Assembly: GCA_023406715.1 (NCBI GenBank)
Contig: JAEXVC010000181.1
Span: 1 to 8,643 of the forward strand
Length of the DNA: 8,643 nucleotides
DNA from: Bacteroidota bacterium
GTDB taxonomy: Bacteria > Bacteroidota > Bacteroidia > Bacteroidales > Tenuifilaceae
Direction: 5' to 3'
A program made the translations under genes and the position numbers. A model generated the notes under the pieces. The model saw only the letters and a program-made list of their open reading frames with translations, was not told the DNA's origin and did no database searches. Below are positions 1 to 6,112 of this stretch, one piece after another; the first letter of the stretch is position 1, and each line of letters starts with the position of its first letter.

Positions 1-1
1 A

Positions 2-328
2 ATTAAGTTTGGAATGCCCGAGGCTGAGTATACTACCAATACCTGTATAATTGTTTTGGATATTGACTTAGATGGCGATTCTGTGCATGTTGGGGCTATT
101 GTTGATTCCGTTCAGGCTGTGCTTGAAATAGACAATAACCAAATTATGCCTTTGCCAACCTTGGGAAGCCGCTATAAATCGGAATTTATTATTGGAATGT
201 CCAAAATTGATGAGAAATTCATCATTATATTGAATATGGATGCAGTATTCTCCATTGACGAAATAACTAACTTAAGAGTTAATGCGGAGATTAATGCCGA
301 TAATGCAAATGTTGAAAAGATTGATTAA
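2..328 (+). CDS. cheW: CheW-type chemotaxis scaffold protein, C-terminal part (5' end outside window)
   Basis: CheW couples chemoreceptors to the kinase CheA in the cytoplasmic signalling array. The reading frame is open from base 2, so the gene starts to the left; an ATG at 14 is internal, because the four residues before it (IKFG) continue the usual CheW core motif (K-F-G-M-P, then T-x-N-T-C-I-I-V). About 108 residues are visible, against roughly 150-170 for whole CheW proteins. The visible part shows the conserved V-G-A-I-V-D-S-V segment, then the P-L-P...I-x-G-M segment and the closing I-I-I-L-N-M-D strand, the expected order in the second half of the CheW fold. A short polar tail follows. 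The stop lies 23 bases before cheR, which suggests one transcript. A CheW-like domain ending a longer protein such as CheA or CheV cannot be fully excluded, since the N-terminus is missing. Confidence 0.9.
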   Translation: MKFGMPEAEYTTNTCIIVLDIDLDGDSVHVGAIVDSVQAVLEIDNNQIMPLPTLGSRYKSEFIIGMSKIDEKFIIILNMDAVFSIDEITNLRVNAEINADNANVEKID

Positions 329-351
329 CTCATATTAAACCAAAGCCATAT

Positions 352-1206
352 ATGGCAGGCGCAGATTTGAGCGATTTTTATAGGGTGCAGTTAAGCGAAG
401 AGGAGTTCAAAAAATTAAGCTCATTTATTTACAAGGAAAGCGGAATTAGGCTTCCTGATGTTAAAAAGGTGATGCTGCAGTGTCGGTTACAGAAGCGACT
501 TCGTGATTTGAATTTACACACATTCAAGGAGTACTGCGACTACCTGTTTAGCAGGGAGGGTGCTGATGGTGAAATAATTCACATGCTTGATGTTGTTAGC
601 ACCAACAAAACTGATTTTTTTAGAGAGCCAACTCACTTCGATTTTTTAACTGAAAAAGTACTGCCCGATTATTATCAATCGAGCAAAGGAAAGCAGTTTA
701 AGGTTTGGAGTGCCGGATGCTCAAGCGGAGAAGAGCCTTATACCTTATCAATTGTACTCTCCGAGTTTGCAGAAAAAAATCCGGGGTTCGACTTTGGAAT
801 ATGGGCTACAGATTTGTCGACGCGTATCTTGCAAACCGCTATGAATGCCGTTTATAAGGAGGATAGGGTAGAGATAGTGCCATTAACACTGAAGAAGAAG
901 TACATGCTTAAGAGCAAGGATAGAGCAAATCCAACAGTGAAAATGGCTCCTAATATTCGGAATAAAGTGCGCTTTGGTAGGCTTAACTTTATGGACGACC
1001 ATTACTCTATCTCCGAAACCTTTGATGTTATCTTTTGTCGTAATGTTTTAATCTATTTCGATAGGGACACTCAGGAACAGGTGATCAATAAACTTTGTAC
1101 AAAGTTAAAACCTGAGGGATATTTAATTCTGGGGCATTCTGAATCAATACTTAACATGAAACTACCCTTAAAGCAAATAAAACCAACAATATATATTCGC
1201 TTATAG
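352..1206 (+). CDS. cheR: Chemotaxis protein methyltransferase CheR
   Basis: CheR transfers methyl groups from S-adenosylmethionine to glutamates of chemoreceptors, opposing CheB during adaptation. The 284-residue length matches the family (about 280-290). Residues about 12-66 form the helical N-terminal CheR domain. The methyltransferase domain follows: T-N-K-T-D-F-F-R at 84-91, the SAM-binding motif W-S-A-G-C-S-S-G-E-E-P-Y at 119-130, A-T-D-L-S at 152-156 with an acidic residue expected to contact SAM, F-C-R-N-V-L-I-Y-F-D at 228-237, and G-H-S-E-S at 261-265 near the end. All expected catalytic-core motifs are present, so the enzyme should be active. The ATG at 352 gives a full-length N-terminal domain; no Shine-Dalgarno sequence precedes it. 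It is the second visible gene of the chemotaxis operon, 27 bases before the kinase-like gene. Confidence 0.96.
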   Translation: MAGADLSDFYRVQLSEEEFKKLSSFIYKESGIRLPDVKKVMLQCRLQKRLRDLNLHTFKEYCDYLFSREGADGEIIHMLDVVSTNKTDFFREPTHFDFLTEKVLPDYYQSSKGKQFKVWSAGCSSGEEPYTLSIVLSEFAEKNPGFDFGIWATDLSTRILQTAMNAVYKEDRVEIVPLTLKKKYMLKSKDRANPTVKMAPNIRNKVRFGRLNFMDDHYSISETFDVIFCRNVLIYFDRDTQEQVINKLCTKLKPEGYLILGHSESILNMKLPLKQIKPTIYIRL

Positions 1207-1233
1207 GATTTTATCAACTTAAAACATCGCATC

Positions 1234-2136
1234 ATGTCCGAACACCTAACCGACGATGAACTCATACAAGAACTTAAGCGAAGATTTGAACAGAATAGGA
1301 AAGCGTTAAAGGAGCTTAAGGAGTTAAACAATGAACTTAAAGTGGTAAATAAAAAGCTTGAAGAATCCGAAGCTTTAAAAACCCACTTTATTTCAAATAT
1401 TACCAATGAAATCATTAATCCGTTTACTTCCATTATAGGTCTTTCAAAGGCTATACTTTCAGTTGATAAGGAAAACTGGAAAAAAGTTATTTCGATGGTA
1501 GCTCTTATTCATTCTGAGGCTTTTAATCTCGATTTTCAGTTACGAAATATTTTTGTTGCAGCCAAAATTGAAGCAGGCGACATCTCTCCAGAAATATTAA
1601 GGGTTGATGTTCGAAATTTGCTCGAGAGTGTTATAGAATCATTTAAGTTTGAGTTGCGAAAGAAAAAAATGAATATTCAATTCAATTTGAATGAAGACTC
1701 CGCTGATAATCACGATAACACTTTTAAAACGGACCCTGAAAAACTTAAACTAATAATTGCCAATCTTTTAAGTAATGCAGTAAATTTCAGTTTTGAGGGT
1801 GGGGTAATTGAGATTGATGCTAAAATAAATGATAGCATACTTTCAATTAAAGTTCGTGACCATGGAATTGGAATATCCAGGGAGAATCAGAAAATAATAT
1901 TCGACAGGTTTAAGAGGGTTGATTCTGGTATAAACTCACTGAATAGAGGGCATGGACTTGGTTTATCAATAAATAAGGCGATTATCGATATGCTAAATGG
2001 CCACATTGATATTGAAAGTGAGTTGGGTAAAGGGGCTTGTTTTACAATAAATATCCCGGAATCCGAGGAACCTATCGAAGGATTTGCAACTGATGCAAAC
2101 GAAATGTTTTTCGATTCGGATTCGGAAGTTTTTTAA
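1234..2136 (+). CDS. Soluble histidine-kinase-like protein lacking the phospho-acceptor histidine
   Basis: A 300-residue cytoplasmic protein with no membrane segment. Residues about 10-50 are a Lys/Glu/Leu-rich likely coiled coil. They lead into a HisKA-like dimerisation helix pair (about 48-116, ending in the common K-I-E-A-G) and a HATPase_c domain (about 165-275). The ATP-binding boxes look intact: N box N-L-L-S-N-A at 177-182, G1 box D-H-G-I-G at 209-213, F box F-D-R-F at 223-226, G2 box G-H-G-L-G-L at 239-244. The H box is not intact: where kinases have S-H-E-I-R-T-P, this reads T-N-E-I-I-N-P (57-63), so Asn58 (codon AAT, 1405-1407) replaces the histidine while the next Glu59 is kept. 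His51 lies exactly seven residues earlier. Residues 276-300 form an acidic tail. Lying between cheR and cheD with 27- and 9-base gaps, it probably acts in the chemotaxis pathway. ATP binding is likely; canonical autophosphorylation is not. Its role (scaffold, allosteric partner or phosphatase) is unknown. Confidence 0.9.
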   Translation: MSEHLTDDELIQELKRRFEQNRKALKELKELNNELKVVNKKLEESEALKTHFISNITNEIINPFTSIIGLSKAILSVDKENWKKVISMVALIHSEAFNLDFQLRNIFVAAKIEAGDISPEILRVDVRNLLESVIESFKFELRKKKMNIQFNLNEDSADNHDNTFKTDPEKLKLIIANLLSNAVNFSFEGGVIEIDAKINDSILSIKVRDHGIGISRENQKIIFDRFKRVDSGINSLNRGHGLGLSINKAIIDMLNGHIDIESELGKGACFTINIPESEEPIEGFATDANEMFFDSDSEVF

Positions 2137-2145
2137 TCAACATTA

Positions 2146-2625
2146 ATGGAAGAGTTAAAGCAACACTACTTATATCCTGCGGCTCTTTTCGCTGACAAGG
2201 AGCCCCATGTGGTTAACACCATACTGGGATCGTGTGTTGCTGTTTGTTTGTACGATCCTAAAACAAAGCGTGGCGGAATAAACCATTATATGCTTCCGCT
2301 TTGGAACGGTCAAGGTTTGGCAAGTCCTAAGTATGGCAATATTGCCATTGAGCGTTTAATTGAGAGAATGATTGCACTTGGTTCTTCAAAATCGGATCTT
2401 CAAGCAAAAGTTTTTGGAGGCGGTGAAGTAATTGAAACAAACATTGCTAATTTTCAAATAGGAGATAGAAATATCAAAATTGCGCTGGAACTACTTGGTG
2501 AACATAAAATTCCTATTGTTGCAAAGAGTTTGGGCGGGAAATTAGGACGTAAAATTGAGTTTGTAACTCATACCGGAGAGGTTCGCCAAAAATATATTCA
2601 AAAGCAGCTTATTCAATCAAAGTAA
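2146..2625 (+). CDS. cheD: Chemoreceptor glutamine deamidase CheD
   Basis: CheD deamidates selected glutamines of chemoreceptors to glutamates, making them substrates for CheR and CheB; in some bacteria it also binds CheC. The 159-residue length is normal for the family. The catalytic cysteine is Cys30 in the motif T-I-L-G-S-C-V-A-V, and the catalytic histidine is His47 in G-G-I-N-H-Y-M-L-P. The motif K-V-F-G-G-G at 88-93 and the segment V-A-K-S-L-G-G at 125-131, with G-R-K-I following, complete the usual CheD core. No CheC is visible here, so whether this CheD has a binding partner cannot be told. The ATG at 2146 starts 9 bases after the kinase-like gene ends and the stop is 10 bases before cheB, which suggests co-transcription with the rest of the adaptation genes. 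No Shine-Dalgarno sequence precedes the start. Confidence 0.95.
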   Translation: MEELKQHYLYPAALFADKEPHVVNTILGSCVAVCLYDPKTKRGGINHYMLPLWNGQGLASPKYGNIAIERLIERMIALGSSKSDLQAKVFGGGEVIETNIANFQIGDRNIKIALELLGEHKIPIVAKSLGGKLGRKIEFVTHTGEVRQKYIQKQLIQSK

Positions 2626-2635
2626 ATGATTTGTT

Positions 2636-3712
2636 ATGGCAGGGAAAATTAAGGTTTTAGTAGTTGATGATTCTGCGTTGGTACGTCAAACCCTTTCGCA
2701 AATAATTTCGTCGGATCCATTGCTTGAGGTTATGGGAACGGCTGCCGATCCGTACTTTGCCGCTCGCAAGATAGCCGAGGAAGTTCCTGATGTAATTACC
2801 CTGGATGTTGAAATGCCCCGAATGGATGGTTTGACCTTCCTGCGCAAAATAATGTCGCAGCATCCAATTCCTGTAATTGTAATTTCGAGTTTAACGGATA
2901 AGGCTACAGAAATGGGAATTCGTGCACTTGAATATGGTGCTGTTGATATAATTACAAAGCCACAGCTTAATACCAAAAAATTTATTGAAGAATCCCAAAT
3001 TAGAATTTGCGATGCAATTAGAGCTGCTGCAGGCTCAAAAATTACACGCCGAAAAATGGTCGAAATTCCTGCTGTTGAGCCAAAACTGTCAGCCGATGCA
3101 GTTATACCAATGACAAAAACCCCAGTAGGATCATTAACCACAACTGATAAAGTAATAGCCGTAGGTGCATCTACTGGTGGTACGGAGGCTATTGCCGATT
3201 TTTTAAAATCGATGCCGTTGGACTGTCCTGGTATTGTGATAGTTCAGCATATGCCTGAAAAATTTACCACTTCGTTTGCTAATAGGTTGAACGATATTTG
3301 CAAAATATCGGTGAAGGAAGCCCAGAATGGAGATAGCGTTCTACGTGGGCAAGCATTAATAGCCCCTGGCAATTTTCATATGATGCTAAAACGCAGTGGT
3401 GCTAAATACTATGTTGAGGTTATTGAGGGACCTTTAGTAAACCGTCATAGGCCCTCTGTAGATGTTCTTTTCCGAAGCACTGCCAAGTATGCTGGAGCAA
3501 ATTCCCTCGGTGTTATTATGACTGGTATGGGCGATGATGGAGCCAAAGGACTACTCGAGATGAAAGATGCTGGCGCATTCACTATTGCACAGGATGAGAA
3601 GTCGTGCGTAGTTTTCGGAATGCCACGCGAGGCCATTAAACTTGGTGCTGCACATCAAATATTGCCCTTGGATGAGATTGGACCGTATGTAATTAAAAAG
3701 ATGAGAGTGTAA
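2636..3712 (+). CDS. cheB: Chemotaxis response regulator protein-glutamate methylesterase CheB
   Basis: CheB removes methyl groups from chemoreceptor glutamates, and in some species also deamidates glutamines; phosphorylation by CheA activates it. Residues about 4-122 are a complete receiver domain: acidic pair Asp11-Asp12, phospho-acceptor Asp57 in T-L-D-V-E-M-P, Ser85 as the switch hydroxyl, and Lys108 in I-I-T-K-P. A linker of about 50 residues follows. The esterase domain (about 172-355) carries the catalytic triad: Ser179 in G-A-S-T-G-G, His205 in V-Q-H-M-P, and Asp301 in T-G-M-G-D-D-G. All key residues are present, so both halves should work. At 358 residues it is close to the usual 350. 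It is the last gene of the tight chemotaxis run; the next gene on this strand follows after 117 bases. Confidence 0.97.
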   Translation: MAGKIKVLVVDDSALVRQTLSQIISSDPLLEVMGTAADPYFAARKIAEEVPDVITLDVEMPRMDGLTFLRKIMSQHPIPVIVISSLTDKATEMGIRALEYGAVDIITKPQLNTKKFIEESQIRICDAIRAAAGSKITRRKMVEIPAVEPKLSADAVIPMTKTPVGSLTTTDKVIAVGASTGGTEAIADFLKSMPLDCPGIVIVQHMPEKFTTSFANRLNDICKISVKEAQNGDSVLRGQALIAPGNFHMMLKRSGAKYYVEVIEGPLVNRHRPSVDVLFRSTAKYAGANSLGVIMTGMGDDGAKGLLEMKDAGAFTIAQDEKSCVVFGMPREAIKLGAAHQILPLDEIGPYVIKKMRV

Positions 3713-3829
3713 TTTTCCCTTCCATATTTTCTTTGCAGGCTAAATGTGACTTTAATAGATGTGATATTTTCACTATTATTTTCATTGGAATAAAAAAATC
3801 CCTATTTTTAAGACAAAATTTGGTCTGCT
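3713..3829 (+). promoter_or_regulatory. Intergenic gap that may hold the promoter of the sensor gene
   Basis: This is the only sizeable non-coding gap in the window. It is AT-rich and separates cheB from the GAF/PAS sensor gene. An octamer TATTTTTA at 3804-3811 matches seven of eight positions of the Bacteroidota -7 element TAnnTTTG, and AAAATTTG at 3815-3822 matches equally well but sits too close to the ATG at 3830. No TTTG element lies at the right distance upstream of either, so the promoter call is weak. A small palindrome lies at 3760-3773. I see no GC-rich hairpin followed by a T-run that would end the cheB transcript, so read-through into the sensor gene is also possible. Confidence 0.25.
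3760..3774. repeat. Short palindrome resembling a CRP/FNR-family half-site pair
   Basis: TGTGA at 3760-3764 and TCACT at 3770-3774 are separated by five bases and form a 4-base inverted repeat (GTGA/TCAC). The word ATGTGA at 3759-3764 also occurs 15 bases earlier at 3744-3749 as a direct repeat. The arrangement recalls the CRP-type operator (TGTGA, six bases, TCACA), but with one base less in the spacer and an imperfect outer base. It lies 56-70 bases before the sensor gene start, a plausible operator position. In such AT-rich DNA the match may be chance. Confidence 0.15.
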
Positions 3830-6112
3830 ATGGAGCGTGAATATTCTAAACCTTTTGTAGTTAAGGCTACCATACTTGGGTTTCTCAGTGGTTTGGCGTT
3901 GATATTATTGATTTTTTTTGTAGGTGTAGTAATCCACAAACTACCTTTTACCCCCGTAGGTGTTTACGATTTACATTTAGTTTCTCCAATACTGTACTTT
4001 TTTGATTCATTTCCAATATTAATAGCTATCGCTGCATTTTTTGTATCACGATATGTTTCTGCAACAAAAACTGAGGCTGAAAAAATCACTCAGATTGAGC
4101 TTCATAGGCAGCGGAAGCTGTATAGGTTTGTTGAAAAATTAAGGGAAGGTGATATTGACGCAGATTATATTCCTGATGAGACCGATGCATTAGGTAAAGC
4201 TGTTATTAACCTACGCGATAATCTTAAAAGGAGTAAAGATGATGAAATTGGGCGTAGAAAAGAGGATGAACAACGAAGCTGGAGTGCTGAAGGAATGGCA
4301 AAATTTGGCGAAATTCTAAGGTTAAATAACGATGATATAGAAGAACTTTCATTTCAGGTAATAAGTAATCTGGTTAAGTATATTGGAGCTAATCAGGGAG
4401 CGTTCTATGTAATTGAGGATGAGGATGAAGCTGATATTCACTTTCGTATGACAGCAAGTTTTGCTTATGAAAGGCGAAAATATGCTGATAGAGTTTTACC
4501 TTGGGGAAGCGGATTGGTTGGAGCTTGTGCTCTTGAGAAACAAACAACTTTACTAAAGAAAGTACCCGATAGTTATCTTAAAATTACGTCAGGATTAGGC
4601 AAGGCAAATCCTAAATGTCTTATTCTTATTCCATTAAAGATTAACGATAATGTTCATGGAGTTATTGAAATTGCCTCATTTAATCTCTTCGAGAAGTTTC
4701 AAGTTGAGTTTCTTGAGAAAGTTGCAGAAAGTATAGCTACAACTATATCTACTGTAAAAATTAACCTCCGTACTGCAAAACTTTTAAAGGAATCGCGCGA
4801 ACAAGCCGAAGAACTTGCGTTAAAAGAAGAACAGATGCGCCAGAACATGGAAGAACTGCAGGCTACTCAAGAGGAAGCATCAAGACAATCTGAGAAATTT
4901 ATCAGCTTCTCCAATTCTGTGAATCATACCATGATTCGAGCAGATTTTGATGTAAACGGTAATTTAACTTACGCAAACACTAAGTTTTTACAAAAACTAG
5001 AATATACTGGAAATTCTGAGGTTGAAGGTAAACCTATTTCCATGTTTATAAACAAAAAGGATAGAGTTTGGTTTGATGATATATGGAAAACCCTCAGCCA
5101 TGGTGGTAAGCATTTTGAGGGTGACATGAAATTAGTTACAAAAACGGGTAAGGATTTATGGACTATTGCAACATATACCTGTGTTCGTAATCCAATGGGA
5201 GGAGTAGATAAAGTTTTGTTTTTGGCAATTGATACTACTGAACAGAAGAAACAAAGTCTGGATTACGAAGGTCAAATTACTGCACTTAACCGCTCGTCGT
5301 TTAAGGCAGAATTTAGCCCAACTGGAGATTTAATTGAGGCTAACGATAAATTCTTGGTTTCAACAGGCTATACTTTATCTGTAGCCAAAGAAAAATCGAT
5401 ATTTGATTTAGTCCCCAGTTCAGAACGTAAATCAATTGAGAGAACTTGGGATGATATAATTCATGGAATCCCTTTTGAAGGGCAAGTACGCCTTGTAACC
5501 AGCCACGGTGAAGAAAAATGGTATAGATGTACGTTTACTGCAGTAAATGATATGTACGACGAGGTTGCAAAAGTTGTATTTATTGCCAACGATATTACAC
5601 GCGAGAAACACATGGAGTTAGAAACCAAAATTCAAACTGAGCAATTGATGAAACAGGAAGAGATGCTCCGTATGAATGAGGTTGAGTTAAATAAAAAACT
5701 AAGAGAAGCCAGAGAAGAGGTCAAGAATCAGTTCAAGGAAATTGAGAAGGTTAAGATTCGAAATGAGAAAACTTTAGAGGGATTTTTGGATGCCATTATA
5801 ACAACCGACCACGATGGAGTGGTTCAGTTTTTCAATAAAGCAGCCGAGGAACTGTTTGCAATAAAGCGCGACGAAGTGCTTGGCCAGAGTATAAGGATTT
5901 TATTCCCTGATGATATTGAAGGTCAGGATGAATTTATTGATGCTTATATAGATCCAAATAAGGAGAAAATTGTGGGCCAACGTCGTGAAATAAATATCAC
6001 AACCAAGGATGGTAACGAAATATCAGTCTTAATACTTTTAACCGAAGCAAAATTAGGAAGGGAGATAACTTATACTGCGTTTATTCAAAATATTTCGGTG
6101 GATCTGTTTTAA
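3830..6112 (+). CDS. Membrane-bound HAMP-GAF-PAS-PAS-PAS sensor protein without an output domain
   Basis: A 760-residue sensory protein. Two hydrophobic helices (about 12-36 and 51-75) leave an extracytoplasmic loop of only about 15 residues, so sensing is probably cytoplasmic or within the membrane. A HAMP-like linker (about 76-135, with R-E-G-D-I and D-A-L-G) follows, then a GAF domain (about 165-308). A Glu/Gln-rich coiled coil (about 315-357) leads to PAS1 (about 362-472) and PAS2 (about 484-594); a second coiled coil (about 595-650) leads to PAS3 (about 650-757). PAS1 and PAS2 resemble each other and the PAS domains of aerotaxis-type receptors, with F-E-G, G-K-D-L-W and D-T-T-E-Q-K-type ends. 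The chain stops three or four residues after PAS3. No HisKA/HATPase, GGDEF, EAL or receptor signalling hairpin is present, so output must go through a partner. Its place after cheB suggests the chemotaxis proteins. The ligand or cofactor is unknown. The ATG at 3830 puts the first helix at the usual distance from the N-terminus. Confidence 0.88.
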   Translation: MEREYSKPFVVKATILGFLSGLALILLIFFVGVVIHKLPFTPVGVYDLHLVSPILYFFDSFPILIAIAAFFVSRYVSATKTEAEKITQIELHRQRKLYRFVEKLREGDIDADYIPDETDALGKAVINLRDNLKRSKDDEIGRRKEDEQRSWSAEGMAKFGEILRLNNDDIEELSFQVISNLVKYIGANQGAFYVIEDEDEADIHFRMTASFAYERRKYADRVLPWGSGLVGACALEKQTTLLKKVPDSYLKITSGLGKANPKCLILIPLKINDNVHGVIEIASFNLFEKFQVEFLEKVAESIATTISTVKINLRTAKLLKESREQAEELALKEEQMRQNMEELQATQEEASRQSEKFISFSNSVNHTMIRADFDVNGNLTYANTKFLQKLEYTGNSEVEGKPISMFINKKDRVWFDDIWKTLSHGGKHFEGDMKLVTKTGKDLWTIATYTCVRNPMGGVDKVLFLAIDTTEQKKQSLDYEGQITALNRSSFKAEFSPTGDLIEANDKFLVSTGYTLSVAKEKSIFDLVPSSERKSIERTWDDIIHGIPFEGQVRLVTSHGEEKWYRCTFTAVNDMYDEVAKVVFIANDITREKHMELETKIQTEQLMKQEEMLRMNEVELNKKLREAREEVKNQFKEIEKVKIRNEKTLEGFLDAIITTDHDGVVQFFNKAAEELFAIKRDEVLGQSIRILFPDDIEGQDEFIDAYIDPNKEKIVGQRREINITTKDGNEISVLILLTEAKLGREITYTAFIQNISVDLF
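6109..6112. other. Convergent stop-codon overlap (shared TTAA)
   Basis: The sensor gene ends with TAA at 6110-6112 and the flippase gene, on the other strand, ends with TAA read from 6111 to 6109. The palindromic TTAA therefore serves both stops, and the genes overlap by four bases tail to tail. No room is left for a terminator between them; any transcript end must fall inside the opposite coding region. The sequence just to the right is T- and A-rich, but I found no GC-rich stem there. Confidence 0.9.

Noticed and set aside
14..16. ATG at 14 as the start of a short complete gene
   Set aside because: The codons before it, back to base 2, continue a conserved CheW motif, so this Met is internal to a gene cut by the window edge.
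1071..1433. Minus-strand open frame across the cheR end and kinase-like gene start
   Set aside because: It lies antisense to two well-supported genes, has a low-complexity Ser/Phe/Leu-rich product and shows no domain.
2062..2136. Acidic C-terminal tail of the kinase-like protein, ending S-E-V-F, as a CheR-tethering pentapeptide
   Set aside because: The receptor pentapeptide (NWETF type) needs a Trp at the second position; none is present, so the likeness is limited to the acidic run and final Phe.
2657..3141. Two minus-strand open frames inside cheB
   Set aside because: They overlap the conserved receiver domain and linker of cheB, and their translations show no recognisable motif; they are shadows of that gene.
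3445..3636. Minus-strand open frame inside the cheB esterase domain
   Set aside because: It is antisense to the catalytic region of cheB and its product is Ser/Pro-rich without any family feature.
3761..3782. Intrinsic terminator after cheB
   Set aside because: The stem is only four base pairs (GTGA/TCAC) and AT-rich, and the following run is interrupted; too weak to call.
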